Below are positions 15,124 to 24,005 of a stretch of DNA of 37,757 bases, one piece after another; the stretch's first letter is position 1, and each line of letters begins with the position of its first letter. Source of the DNA: Archaeoglobi archaeon. Lineage in GTDB: Archaea; Halobacteriota; Archaeoglobi; Archaeoglobales; Archaeoglobaceae. Below the pieces are notes generated by a model. That model was not told the DNA's origin. It was given only the letters and a program-made list of their open reading frames with translations, and did not search any database. The stretch spans positions 1 to 37,757 of the forward strand of contig QNUZ01000002.1 of assembly GCA_004347865.1 (NCBI GenBank), written 5' to 3'. A program made the position numbers and the translations under genes.

Positions 15124-16455
15124 TTACACCGTCTTCTTAACCTCCGCAGCACCCTTTGCAACGTGGACTATTGGCTCCCTGAGCGCCGGTATCGTGCTGA
15201 ACACGCGTCCAATGATTCCCGCTATCCTGTCCGGGCTGTAGTAGACTGTTCCAGCATCTAGGGCGATCGCAGCGGCAATTGCCGGTGCAACAAATCCCTT
15301 GCTGTGTCTTGTAACGATGTGGTTTCCGTGGAACACTACTGGGCTTCCACCACCGTAGATCGAGTGGCTGAAGAACGAGAACTCTACACCCAGACCGAGA
15401 GCTCTGCCGAAGTCAACAGACGGCAGTCCGGTTTGTCTTTCGAGCAAGTCGTTGTAGTAGATCGTAACACCAGAAATGCTCTGCATTGCCCTCTGGGCAC
15501 CGCAGTTCACCATTGTGGCTGCGAGGAATCCAGCAGCAGCATAGGCGTTCCACAGCGCGATATCGTCTGTGGTGTACGTTACGTAGCCGGATTTGCCTTT
15601 TCCATTTGGTTTGATAACCTTGTCTTCAACAGCCCTCTCAACGAGGCTTGCAACTACAGTTCCAACCGACCCGCTCTTTCCGTTCTCCTTTACCAGCTCG
15701 TATACGAGGTTGTTAGCATTTAGCCCCTGGTATGCGAGGCCGAGCAGATGAAGTCTCTCGAAGGAACCTATTGCGTCGCCCATTTCGATCATTGCAGTCT
15801 GCTCGAAGATCGAAGCCAGAGATGCAGCGTTCATTGCATTTTTCTTCGTAATAGTCGATATGTATGAAACGGGCACGTTTCTCAGCGCATATCCTAGGCC
15901 CTCATTCTGCTGCGGTACGGAGAGCAGTGACTGAACGTTTGCACCCATCAAATCCACGCTCTGTGGATATCTGCCCCAAACGGCTGCCTTAACCATGGGT
16001 GCATCGAACATGTCGACTTTGAAGAGTTCGATAATCGCTTCTGTTACAGCAGCTGCGGTTGCTGTAATGGGTGCCGTGTACTCTACGGCTTTCAGAACCC
16101 TGATCGTCGGAACCTTCACGAGAAGGCTTCTACCCTCATCCAGGATCTGGACTTCTGTGTCATCATCCTTTTTTACCTGTATAATGCTCCTAATCTTGTC
16201 GGCAATGGCTCCCGCGTTGCCCACGATATCAAGCTTTAAGGACTTTCCAGGAATTATGCACTTCTCTCCACCAACCGCCCCGGTTTCCAAGGCCTTCTGG
16301 ATTCCCTGCAGGTTCACAGCCACGGATCTCTGCACTGTCTTTATTATGCTCTCTATGGCAGGGTTGAACAATGGGCTAATCGCTTCGAGTGGCACTTCCG
16401 ATTCAAGCAACTTTCCTTTGTCGTCATAAAGGTCTATTTTGTCCTTATATTTCAT
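15124..16455 (-). CDS. mcrB: Methyl-coenzyme M reductase subunit beta
   Basis: The 443-residue beta subunit is the first gene of the mcr operon. It starts KYKDKIDLYDDKGKLLES as usual. Active-site residues align without gaps to the Methanothermobacter numbering: Phe361-Phe362 in FSFFSHSIYG, His364, Tyr367, and His379 in GNHIVTRHSKG, which holds the CoB side of the channel. The connecting loop reads GGGSPVVFHGNH in place of the usual GGGGPGxFNGNH, so 371, 373 and 376 are Ser, Val and His. A TATA element and a strong GGGGGTGG ribosome site precede the ATG. Confidence 0.98.
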   Translation of the reverse strand: MKYKDKIDLYDDKGKLLESEVPLEAISPLFNPAIESIIKTVQRSVAVNLQGIQKALETGAVGGEKCIIPGKSLKLDIVGNAGAIADKIRSIIQVKKDDDTEVQILDEGRSLLVKVPTIRVLKAVEYTAPITATAAAVTEAIIELFKVDMFDAPMVKAAVWGRYPQSVDLMGANVQSLLSVPQQNEGLGYALRNVPVSYISTITKKNAMNAASLASIFEQTAMIEMGDAIGSFERLHLLGLAYQGLNANNLVYELVKENGKSGSVGTVVASLVERAVEDKVIKPNGKGKSGYVTYTTDDIALWNAYAAAGFLAATMVNCGAQRAMQSISGVTIYYNDLLERQTGLPSVDFGRALGLGVEFSFFSHSIYGGGSPVVFHGNHIVTRHSKGFVAPAIAAAIALDAGTVYYSPDRIAGIIGRVFSTIPALREPIVHVAKGAAEVKKTV

Positions 16456-16457
16456 AA

Positions 16458-16524
16458 ATCCACCCCCTTTTTTTTAATTCGTCTCGCTTTCTGCATTATC
16501 ATGGCTGCACACTAGTTTAAATAC
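16458..16524 (-). promoter_or_regulatory. mcr operon promoter and ribosome binding site
   Basis: On the minus strand GAAAGTATTTAAA (complement ending at 16516) gives a good BRE/TATA pair about 60 bases before the mcrB ATG, so the mRNA has a leader of about 35 bases. GGGGGTGGAT (complement of about 16458-16466) is the ribosome site. Unlike most genes here, mcr has a leader. Confidence 0.65.
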
Positions 16525-16642
16525 TTTCTTATTTTTTCCAGCCATTAAAAAGACTATAATTTAAAATTCAGAAGTTTAATTCTTTATTTTCGTTTTAAAT
16601 TAAATTGAATTGTCAACACAAAAAGGGCTGAATTTCAAAAAC

Positions 16643-16651
16643 CTTTTTAAG
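16643..16651 (+). promoter_or_regulatory. TATA box of mmp2
   Basis: CTTTTTAAG sits about 25 bases before the mmp2 ATG, which suggests a leaderless mRNA. The 216-base region between mmp2 and mcrB is very A+T-rich from about 16540 to 16620 and may hold further regulatory sites, but no clear repeat is seen. Confidence 0.5.
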
Positions 16652-16671
16652 CCAAGCCTGAATTAAGGCCA

Positions 16672-17613
16672 ATGGCTGATTTAGATCTAGAAAAGATCGT
16701 TGCCGAACTGCGAAGCTGGCCAGGTTTGGTAAGGAAAAAATTCGCAGGAAAGCTTGCGGAGCTTGTTGATGAATTTTTTGGGGAAGATGCGGGTTACTTC
16801 ACCCTTGACGATCACGAGGTTGTTTTCACGGTGGATGGAATCTGGCACAGGGTTCTGGAGGAAGATCTTTACTGGGGAGGGTTTATATCCATACTCGTAA
16901 ATGTCCACGATGTTTATGCAATGGGGGCAAGGGCAAGATATGCGGTCAACGTGATCTCTGTTAGGGACACAAATGCGTTGGAAAGCATCAAGAGAGGGAT
17001 GCTTGACGCGGCTCAAAAGTACGGAATCAAGATCCTGAAAGGCCACGTGCATCCCGATGCACCCTTCAACTCTGTAGAAGTGGCTATGATCGGTTTTGCA
17101 AAAAAAGGCTGCTTGATAAAATCCAATACTGCAAGAGGGGGGGACAGCATCATTGTTGCCGTCGACACCTTGGGCAAACCGCATGGAAGGCTGATCTTCA
17201 ACTTCGATTCGACAGACAAGCCTGCAGAGGTTTTGAGAAGACAGTTTGAGTCAATGGTTGTTCTTGCTGAAAACAGACTCGTGAGTGCGGGCAAGGATTT
17301 GAGCAATGCAGGAATAATAGGAACGATTGCAATGATGCTTGAGGTGAGCAAAAAGGGAGCAACCGTGGAACTTGAAAAGATCCCAAAGCCCGGAAACGTA
17401 GATATGGTACAGTGGTTAAAGAGCTATCCAGCTTGCGGATTTTGCGTGGCTTCAGATCAGCCCGAAGAGGTAAAGAAGGTGTTTGAGGCCCACGGTCTTA
17501 AAGCCGAAGTAGTCGGGGAAGTTAATTCCTCTAAGGTCCTTGATTTGAAATACAAGGGCGCCATAAAGACTTTCTACGATTTTAGAAAGGAGAGCGTTTT
17601 GGGCCTGTTTTAA
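16672..17613 (+). CDS. mmp2: Methanogenesis marker protein 2 (AIR synthase-like)
   Basis: The 313-residue protein belongs to the PurM/ThiL/SelD-type ATP-binding family. It matches the methanogenesis marker 2 branch in size and in its segments LDDHEVVFTVDGIWHRVLEED, NVHDVYAMGARARYAVNVI and KDLSNAGIIGTIAMMLEVS. The conserved Asp residues of DDxxVVxxTDG-type motifs suggest ATP and Mg binding. It is found almost only in organisms with MCR; the reaction is not established, and a phosphorylation or activation step in cofactor or modification chemistry is possible. It shares the divergent upstream region with the mcr operon and meets cfbB tail to tail with a four-base overlap. Confidence 0.85.
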   Translation: MADLDLEKIVAELRSWPGLVRKKFAGKLAELVDEFFGEDAGYFTLDDHEVVFTVDGIWHRVLEEDLYWGGFISILVNVHDVYAMGARARYAVNVISVRDTNALESIKRGMLDAAQKYGIKILKGHVHPDAPFNSVEVAMIGFAKKGCLIKSNTARGGDSIIVAVDTLGKPHGRLIFNFDSTDKPAEVLRRQFESMVVLAENRLVSAGKDLSNAGIIGTIAMMLEVSKKGATVELEKIPKPGNVDMVQWLKSYPACGFCVASDQPEEVKKVFEAHGLKAEVVGEVNSSKVLDLKYKGAIKTFYDFRKESVLGLF

Positions 17614-18965
17614 CTTTTTGCGTATTCTTTGCACTTTTCAAGAAATCTCTTTGCGTTTTTCTGCTGCAAAAGGCTGTGCATGTAGCTTGCTAAGCATTCG
17701 TGGGTAATAACTCCGTCATGAATTCCATCAATTCCAAAACCTCTTTCCATTTCGTATGCATATTTGGTGTCGCCGTCTACTTCGAGATATGAATAGTGAA
17801 ATTCATGACCCAGAAGGATCGCTCCTTTTCCTGACAGAACGTTGTCCTCTAAAACCCTGGCTTTTGTATATCCCAGGAATCTTCTAGAAATATCGAAAAC
17901 GGCTTCTGCAGAGATAACCCCCGCCCCTTCAAACTTTCTTCCGCTTACAACGAGCTTCTTGCAAAGAAACATCAGCCCACCGCACTCAGCGTAAGCCGGG
18001 CAATCATCCTCGATCTTTTTCTTGAGGGAGCTCATTGAATCCCTGTTGAACTCGCTTGCAAATATCTCGGGATATCCTCCGCCTATTAGAATTCCGTCAG
18101 CGTCTTCAGGGAAATCGGGCTCTAATGGGCTGAAAAATGAAAAATCCGCTCCCATGGATTTGAGAAGGTCGAGATTTTGGACATAGTAGAAGTTAAAGGA
18201 CTTGTCGAGAGCGACAGCAACTTTGGCATCTATATCTTTTTCTATAATTTTTCTCTCAACTTCCGGGAGTTCTTCCGCTTTTTCGGCAATTTCCAAGAGC
18301 TTTTCTAGGTCGATTCTCTCATTAACGACTTCAGCCCATTTATCTATCTTATCCTCCACTTCTTTCTCGATTTCTTCCACCGTGATGAGCCCAAGATGTC
18401 TCATTCCGATTTCAAGCTCCTTTTTTCGGGGAATGGATCCCAGAACTCTGATCCCTGCAAGCTCTTCCACGGCTTTTCTTGCTTTCAGCTCGTGTATTTC
18501 TCCTCTCGACGAATTCAGGATCACTCCTCTGATATCAGCGTTAAAAAGATCGGCGAATCCCTTTACAATTGCAGCCGTGCCCATGTTCAGACCCCGAATG
18601 TCAACTACGAGCAATATAGGTGCTTTGATGATTTTAGCCACGGAGAAAGTGCTGCCTTTCAGGCTTAGAGGATCCGAGGAGTCGTAAAGACTTCTCACAC
18701 CCTCAACAATCGCCAAATCCGCGCCCTCACAGTAATACTCGAAGTCTCTCAGGATCTCTTCTTCGCTCATCAGCCATGAATCCAAATTGACGGCTTTGCG
18801 GCCTGAGGCGATCGCGAGATATTTAGGGTCTATGAAGTCAGGCCCAACCTTAAAAGTCTGAACTTTGTAGCCCCTACTTCTCAAGGCTCTTGCAATACCG
18901 CACGCAAGCATCGTTTTCCCGCTTCCGCTGTTTGACGCAGATATTACTATTCTCGGGATCCGCAT
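17610..18965 (-). CDS. cfbB: Ni-sirohydrochlorin a,c-diamide synthase
   Basis: This amidotransferase (CobB/CbiA family) amidates the a and c acetate side chains of Ni-sirohydrochlorin, using glutamine and ATP, in F430 synthesis. The 451 residues comprise an N-terminal P-loop domain (ISASNSGSGKTMLACGIARAL, DPKYLAIASGR, EGVRSLYD) and a C-terminal class I glutaminase-like domain with ILIGGGYPEIFA, the nucleophile Cys in YAECGGLMFL, and the late His in LGHEFHYS. The same fold makes cobyrinate a,c-diamide, so a cobalamin role is possible. Here it follows cfbD with a 19-base overlap and cfbE, which favours F430. It is last in the run. Confidence 0.9.
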   Translation of the reverse strand: MRIPRIVISASNSGSGKTMLACGIARALRSRGYKVQTFKVGPDFIDPKYLAIASGRKAVNLDSWLMSEEEILRDFEYYCEGADLAIVEGVRSLYDSSDPLSLKGSTFSVAKIIKAPILLVVDIRGLNMGTAAIVKGFADLFNADIRGVILNSSRGEIHELKARKAVEELAGIRVLGSIPRKKELEIGMRHLGLITVEEIEKEVEDKIDKWAEVVNERIDLEKLLEIAEKAEELPEVERKIIEKDIDAKVAVALDKSFNFYYVQNLDLLKSMGADFSFFSPLEPDFPEDADGILIGGGYPEIFASEFNRDSMSSLKKKIEDDCPAYAECGGLMFLCKKLVVSGRKFEGAGVISAEAVFDISRRFLGYTKARVLEDNVLSGKGAILLGHEFHYSYLEVDGDTKYAYEMERGFGIDGIHDGVITHECLASYMHSLLQQKNAKRFLEKCKEYAKS

Positions 18966-20038
18966 ACTTCTCTAATCGCATTGCCCAAATGCGATCTAAC
19001 AATCCTTCTTCTTCCAAGAACGCTGACATGCGCCCCCTCCTCGTTTATAGCCCTTGTGTATCCGAGTTCCCTGAGCCTGGTCATTGTTCTTTCTCCTGAA
19101 GACACTCCGACGGAGTAATCGAATTTTTTCGGATTTAAGGCCTGCGGTATCCCCAGAATGACCGCTGAATGGCAATCGAATTCCTCGGAAAGTTCCAGTG
19201 CTTTTTCTGCCGAGTAGGCGTACTCGTCAAGGGAACCGCTGAATCTGTCGATTTCGATTCCATTCTCTTTTAGTTCATTTGAAATGTTCTTGGCATCTTC
19301 CCGAACCTTTGGCAACCCCCTGTCATCTTCGAGGTTCGCAATAACGGCAAATTCACCGCCAAGCTGATTTTTTGCGGAATTTATTGCGAGTATGATGTCC
19401 GCGTAAAGGTATGCGGTTTCTTTTTTTGCATTCAGGATAACTAGCAACCCCTCTTTCAGCTTCTCGACGAGTTCTTTTGCAACCTTCCCGAAGTCATCAC
19501 CCTCGCTTGGGGCTATGTAGCCGGGAATCGCAACTCCGCGCTCTCTCTCAACTTTGCTTGCCATCCTTAGGATTCTGATCTGCCTTTCAAGCTCTATGCT
19601 GTCAATTATACCGCATTTGAACGCAGATTCCAGAATTCTAATCGCTCCCTCGGTGTTATCTCCGCATCCGGAAACATTCGCGCAGACAACCTTCGCAGGA
19701 AGCTTTGCTTCTGAAACCTCTGCTTCCAGATCCTCGCCTATTATGGTCGTACAGCAGGTTCCGACAACTCCGATTATCTCCGGTCTGAAGTCGCTGTAAA
19801 CAGCTTCGAGCACCTCCAAAAGCTTCTGCTTACCTCCGAGAACAACGTCGAAGTCGTTCATTGAAGTGGTAAAGATCTTGACGCCATCTTTCTCCAGAAG
19901 TCTCAGGGCTCTGAAATTGCATCCAGGGGGTCCGTGCAAAACGATGTGCCTGCAGTTGATGTCTCTAAGTGTGTAAAGCGCTGCGGCTATTGGATTTGGT
20001 CGCGGATGGACTGCGTAAGGCAGACTTTTAAGCCTCAT
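18947..20038 (-). CDS. cfbD: Ni-sirohydrochlorin a,c-diamide reductive cyclase, catalytic subunit
   Basis: This NifD-like partner of CfbC catalyses the multi-electron ring reduction and lactam formation that gives 15,17(3)-seco-F430-17(3)-acid. The 363-residue protein keeps three nitrogenase-like cysteines near the N-terminus: Cys29 (INCRH), Cys40 (GPPGCNF) and Cys95/96 (GTCCTTIIGEDL). The conserved VVGTCCTTIIGED block and NVSGCGDNTEGA fit CfbD. No second NifK-type subunit is nearby, as expected for the homodimeric CfbD. It overlaps cfbE by 11 bases and cfbB by 19 bases. Confidence 0.93.
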   Translation of the reverse strand: MRLKSLPYAVHPRPNPIAAALYTLRDINCRHIVLHGPPGCNFRALRLLEKDGVKIFTTSMNDFDVVLGGKQKLLEVLEAVYSDFRPEIIGVVGTCCTTIIGEDLEAEVSEAKLPAKVVCANVSGCGDNTEGAIRILESAFKCGIIDSIELERQIRILRMASKVERERGVAIPGYIAPSEGDDFGKVAKELVEKLKEGLLVILNAKKETAYLYADIILAINSAKNQLGGEFAVIANLEDDRGLPKVREDAKNISNELKENGIEIDRFSGSLDEYAYSAEKALELSEEFDCHSAVILGIPQALNPKKFDYSVGVSSGERTMTRLRELGYTRAINEEGAHVSVLGRRRIVRSHLGNAIREVCGSRE

Positions 20039-21407
20039 TGCTGAAAAATAGAATTAGGGGATTATTAAACCTTGCTGAAAGCCTTTCTACCTCATTTTTA
20101 CTTAAATTTTCAACGAATTCCCCCTGGATTCCCAGCTCTGCAAGCCTTCTGCCGAGCGCTCCGGAAAGAATTATGAGGTCTATATCCCTCTTCTTCAGTT
20201 CTTCGCCAAGTCTTGGCGTGTCGATAATTTCGCAGGTAGCCCTTTCCGAGCCGGAAAAAACCGCCACGATCCCGTCGGCCTTAACGCCTTTGAGAGATTG
20301 CGCCTCATCTATCGCGCTCAGCATTGCGGTAACGTTAACTCCGCGGTTTGAGCAGTTGACAAAAATACCCCTTTCCGTTTTCTCTGCCAGAGCCCTACCT
20401 TTGACTCCTTTAAAGCTCTCAATAGACTTGCACGCCTCCTCAACTTCCAGCCCCAATGAGGCAGCGGCAGTAAGAGCTCCAAGCGCGTTTAGAATCTGAA
20501 ATCTTCCAAAAAGATTCTGCTGGAGCTTGAAACCGAATTGGCAATTTACTTCTCCTCCCGATACTGTGTAAAGGTGCTCAATAACCCCCTCAACTTTTTC
20601 TCCTATTCTCTTCACCTTTACTTCCTGCCCACTTTCGATTCCGTAAACGTTGGATCTACCAAAAAATACGTGAGCGAATCTTCTTGCGATGTTGTCTCCG
20701 TTCAGCACTAAGATTCCGTTTTTCATGTTTATCGCCATCTGGAGCTTGCTGTTAAATGCGTTCCTGAAGAAGGATGCCCTGTAGTTCTCGTAGATTCCGG
20801 TAAGAACCCCTATGTCTCCGGCCCCAGTCCCGCCGAGTGAAATCTCGAATACTGCGTAGTCAAGATCGTAATTTTCTGAAAGCCTGAAGGCCTTGAGCAC
20901 GTTGGCGGGTGTTATGCTCAGCCCCTTTCTTAGCAAAAATTCTCCAGAATCCTTTAAAATCCTCGTACTCAGGCTGTCATGGATCAGGACCGTTCCGCCA
21001 GAATCACAAATGATCTTTGCTAAAATGTTTGCAGTGGTCGTCTTTCCGTTTGTTCCTGTTATCTCGACTATCTTTAAAGAACCCTTTATTTCCGAAACTA
21101 TGATACCTACAGCCCTTGAATGGCTAATGACCGGCACTCCAAGCTCTAAAGCGTAACTGAATAGCTTCATGGTTGGGTCGGCATGCTGGACGATGATTGC
21201 ATCGTATTCCTCAACCTTCAGATCCTTTTCGTCGGAGAATACTTTAATCCCTCTTGAGTTCAGAAAATCGATTTCTTCTTTCTTCAGCGTCCTGTGATTG
21301 TCGAGTGCATGCACTTCACAGCCCCTTTTAAGCAGTTCCTCGCATAAGACTTTTCCTCCATGCGTCATGTCGACTACAAGGGCTTTGCAGTCTGTCAGCG
21401 GCCGCAT
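20028..21407 (-). CDS. cfbE: Coenzyme F430 synthetase (Mur ligase family)
   Basis: This MurC/MurF-like ATP-dependent ligase closes the final carbocyclic ring of F430 from seco-F430. The 459-residue protein has an N-terminal Rossmann-like domain (VVDMTHGGKVLCEELLKRG), the Mur P-loop ITGTNGKTTTANILAKI, the EISLGGTGAGD acidic segment, and a C-terminal domain with FSGSERATCE. It is the first cfb gene of the cfbE-cfbD-cfbB run, 36 bases after an ABC transporter ATPase gene on the same strand. No clear promoter is seen in that gap, so transcription may come from the transporter promoter. Confidence 0.9.
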   Translation of the reverse strand: MRPLTDCKALVVDMTHGGKVLCEELLKRGCEVHALDNHRTLKKEEIDFLNSRGIKVFSDEKDLKVEEYDAIIVQHADPTMKLFSYALELGVPVISHSRAVGIIVSEIKGSLKIVEITGTNGKTTTANILAKIICDSGGTVLIHDSLSTRILKDSGEFLLRKGLSITPANVLKAFRLSENYDLDYAVFEISLGGTGAGDIGVLTGIYENYRASFFRNAFNSKLQMAINMKNGILVLNGDNIARRFAHVFFGRSNVYGIESGQEVKVKRIGEKVEGVIEHLYTVSGGEVNCQFGFKLQQNLFGRFQILNALGALTAAASLGLEVEEACKSIESFKGVKGRALAEKTERGIFVNCSNRGVNVTAMLSAIDEAQSLKGVKADGIVAVFSGSERATCEIIDTPRLGEELKKRDIDLIILSGALGRRLAELGIQGEFVENLSKNEVERLSARFNNPLILFFSNEA

Positions 21408-21443
21408 GAAAAGAATGGGGAATATGCGATAAAAGACTTCTGA

Positions 21444-22190
21444 TCAGCTCTGGATTAGCCTGAATATTTTTGCTCTCAGGTCTATGAATTCCTTTGAGAA
21501 TCTGTCTCTGGGTCTCTCCATTTTGACCTCTGCAAGATCGAGGAGCTTTGCAGGTCTCTTGGAGAGAACAACGATTCTGTCCGCCATGTAAACAGCTTCC
21601 TCTATGTTGTGGGTCACGTATATGATTGTTTTTTTCGTTTCACTCCATATCCGAACAAGTTCTGATTGCATTACGTTTCTTGTCTGGGCATCGAGAGCGC
21701 TCAGCGGCTCATCCATCAAAAGTATCTCGGGCTCACAGACTAAGGCTCTTGCAAGGGCAACACGCTGTCTCATGCCTCCAGAAAGCTCATGAGGATAGGA
21801 TCTCTCAAAACCTTCCAGCCCCACAAGCTTTATGAACCTATTAGCCTTTTCTAATGCCTCCTTTTTTGGTATATTCCGAATTTCAAGCCCGAAGAGAATG
21901 TTTCCAATTACATTTCTCCAGGGGAACAGTGCGTAGTCCTGAAATACCATCGCCCTGTCCTGCCCGGGCCCCTTTATGGGCTTTCCTCTGAGAAGAACCT
22001 CTCCTTCATCCTGCTTTTCCAGGCCGGCAATTATCCTGAGCAGAGTAGTTTTTCCGCAACCGCTCGGACCGACAATGCCTATAAATTCCCCTGCCCTGAC
22101 GTCAAAGCTGATACCATCGAGTACCAATAGCTTCTTTCCTTCGCTGTTGAACCATTTCCGAACGTCTTTGATCTGCAGGATTTCACTCAA
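21444..22190 (-). CDS. NitT/TauT/Ssu-type ABC transporter, ATP-binding protein
   Basis: The 248-residue ATPase of an ABC importer has Walker A GPSGCGKTT, Q-loop MVFQDYALFPW, signature LSGGMRQRVALARAL, Walker B ILLMDEPLSALD and H-loop YVTHNIEEAVYMAD. The sequence is typical of the nitrate/sulfonate/taurine/thiamine-precursor class (TauB/SsuB-like). It starts at TTG with GGAGGGGA upstream, overlapping the permease stop by eight bases. It follows the permease and binding protein and precedes cfbE by 36 bases in the same direction. Substrate cannot be assigned from the sequence. Confidence 0.93.
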   Translation of the reverse strand: MSEILQIKDVRKWFNSEGKKLLVLDGISFDVRAGEFIGIVGPSGCGKTTLLRIIAGLEKQDEGEVLLRGKPIKGPGQDRAMVFQDYALFPWRNVIGNILFGLEIRNIPKKEALEKANRFIKLVGLEGFERSYPHELSGGMRQRVALARALVCEPEILLMDEPLSALDAQTRNVMQSELVRIWSETKKTIIYVTHNIEEAVYMADRIVVLSKRPAKLLDLAEVKMERPRDRFSKEFIDLRAKIFRLIQS

Positions 22191-22986
22191 CCACGAATCC
22201 CCTCCTCCATTTCAGAAGGCGGTTCTCCGTTCCCCTGTATAGCCTGTCAAGGATTAGCCCGATAATACCGATGGCCAGCATGTATGATATAACCACATCC
22301 GGAGAATGATAAAGCCTTGCAAGCTGTATTTTGTAACCCAAACCGTATTGAGACACTCCAAAAAGCTCTGCGGCAACCACGCACATCCAGGCTACGCCGG
22401 AGCCAACCCTCAAGCCGTTAAAGAATGCTGGCATCGAAGCCGGAATTATCACCTTCTTCAGCAATATGGCTGTTTTCGTTGCTCCGAGTGTCATCGCTGC
22501 TTCTACGTATTTTTTCTCAACCGAAGAGACGCCGTACATAGTATTAAGAAGGATCGGAAATACGGCTCCTATGAATATGATGAATGCTGCGGCTGTATGC
22601 GTTAGCTTCAACAGAAGGATCGCTATAGGGATCCAGGCTATTGGCGGGATGGGTCTGATGAGCTCTATGACTGGATAGAGAAACTTCTCAACCTTCTTTG
22701 ACCATCCAGCAATGAGCCCCAAGGAAAAACCGATGAGGATTGCAATAGAAAAGCCGTAAAGGTAGTGGTAAAGGCTATAAAGCATGTCCAAAGGCATGGA
22801 AAAGCCCGTTTCGGCGAATTTTGGATCTCCGATGACCAGCTGAACAAAAGTTACCAGAACCTTTGAGGGCGGAGACAAAATGAAAGGATTTTTAACAAAT
22901 ATCCAGTAATATGCTTCCCATAGGGCCAAAAAAAGCCCAATTGAGGCAAAGAAAATAAAAAAGTCTTTTACTCTTTCGAGCCTCAT
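22183..22986 (-). CDS. NitT/TauT/Ssu-type ABC transporter, permease
   Basis: The 267-residue membrane permease has about six membrane segments, the first at residues 8-30 (FFIFFASIGLFLALWEAYYWIF). The cytoplasmic coupling loop is of the usual EAA type: EAAMTLGATKTAILLKKVIIPASMPAFFNGLRVG. This matches the TauC/SsuC family. Its start overlaps the binding protein stop (ATGA), and its end overlaps the ATPase start, so the three genes form one operon. Confidence 0.93.
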   Translation of the reverse strand: MRLERVKDFFIFFASIGLFLALWEAYYWIFVKNPFILSPPSKVLVTFVQLVIGDPKFAETGFSMPLDMLYSLYHYLYGFSIAILIGFSLGLIAGWSKKVEKFLYPVIELIRPIPPIAWIPIAILLLKLTHTAAAFIIFIGAVFPILLNTMYGVSSVEKKYVEAAMTLGATKTAILLKKVIIPASMPAFFNGLRVGSGVAWMCVVAAELFGVSQYGLGYKIQLARLYHSPDVVISYMLAIGIIGLILDRLYRGTENRLLKWRRGFVVE

Positions 22987-24005
22987 TTCAAACCCAACTC
23001 GGATTTAATCTTGGGCACCAGTTTCAATGCCTCCTCGTAAAGGCTGGAATCAACGACTTCGGAAGGATTGACCCTAACAGGATTTCCTGAAGCATCCTTC
23101 GTGATCTTGAGCTGGAACTGGGCGTCGCAGAGCATATCAAGCCCTTTTATCCAATCTTCGTTTCTCGGATCTGTCTGAAGATTCGTCGTTCCGGGGAACA
23201 TATCTGCAACACTCTCGTTGATGTTCAGCCACTTTATAAGAATTGCTTTTATTTCTCCCTTGTTTTTCGGATCTTTCGCGTATTCGCTCGCAATTATATG
23301 CAATGCGAGGAACTTTACTGCAAGCTCTCTGTTCTCCCTCATGAAATCTCCACGCATTAAGACCACGCAGCAAGGATGGCTGGGAACGAGCTGTGAAGAG
23401 TTAACCACGATCTTGCCGTAACCTTCGATCTCAGCAACGTAAGGACTCGGGTCGGGGAAGAATCCGAAGTCGATAGCCCTGGCTTTGAGAGCTTCTCTGA
23501 TCTCTTCAGGTCCTCCGGATTTAACTTCAACCTTCGATACATCCACTCCGTTATCTTTAAGCCATTTCATCAGCACCGTGTGCTGAATGGAGCCGGGCGG
23601 ATAAGTCATAATCTTTTTACCCTCGAGCGACTTGGGGCCTGTATAATTAACCCCGGGCGCTGCGACTATGGAAGAGCCCTCGGTGTTTGCAACGGCAACT
23701 ATTTTTGCATCGAAACCCTTCGAAAGCAGCGAAAGCGGCGGGGCTGCGCCGACATAAGCTATTTGGTGTTCTTTGGCAGCGAAAGCATCCATTTGCGGTG
23801 GACCTGAAGGGAACGGGGTTGCAGAAATTTTCGCTCCGAGAACCTTCTCATCCCATCCCTTCTCTATTATTACGAAAAGCGCCGTATGGTGCCAGCTTGG
23901 CTGGTAACTAACTTTTATTTCATTCAGATTCTCCTGCGAAACGCAGAAGGCAAATGCTACTACCAGCGCAGAAACCGCGAGCAGCAAGTAGGTTCGCCCC
24001 CTCAT
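22983..24005 (-). CDS. NitT/TauT/Ssu-type ABC transporter, substrate-binding protein
   Basis: A protein of about 340 residues has an N-terminal hydrophobic signal (YLLLAVSALVVAFAFCVSQ) ending in a cysteine, possibly a lipid anchor though the lipobox is not ideal. The mature part begins IKVSYQPSWHHTALFVIIEKG, and HQIAYVGAAPPLSLLSKG and AVANTEGSSIVAAPG fit the NMT1/ThiY- and SsuA/TauA-like binding fold. I chose the ATG at 24005 because TCTGAGGTGAG precedes it; a GTG at 24014 overlaps that site. Ligands in this class are sulfonates, taurine, nitrate, cyanate, riboflavin or pyrimidine precursors. Position ahead of cfbEDB invites a cofactor-related guess (see findings). Confidence 0.9.
   Translation of the reverse strand: MRGRTYLLLAVSALVVAFAFCVSQENLNEIKVSYQPSWHHTALFVIIEKGWDEKVLGAKISATPFPSGPPQMDAFAAKEHQIAYVGAAPPLSLLSKGFDAKIVAVANTEGSSIVAAPGVNYTGPKSLEGKKIMTYPPGSIQHTVLMKWLKDNGVDVSKVEVKSGGPEEIREALKARAIDFGFFPDPSPYVAEIEGYGKIVVNSSQLVPSHPCCVVLMRGDFMRENRELAVKFLALHIIASEYAKDPKNKGEIKAILIKWLNINESVADMFPGTTNLQTDPRNEDWIKGLDMLCDAQFQLKITKDASGNPVRVNPSEVVDSSLYEEALKLVPKIKSELGLK

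Noticed and set aside
11637-16455. Divergent alkyl-coenzyme M reductase (ethane/butane type) instead of methane-type MCR.
   Set aside because: McrA and McrB keep the standard lengths and the active-site residues of methane-type enzymes without gaps. The substitutions seen are local.
18202-18687. A 161-codon plus-strand ORF opposite cfbB.
   Set aside because: It is serine-rich, opposite a conserved gene, and lacks start context; it is a frame shadow.
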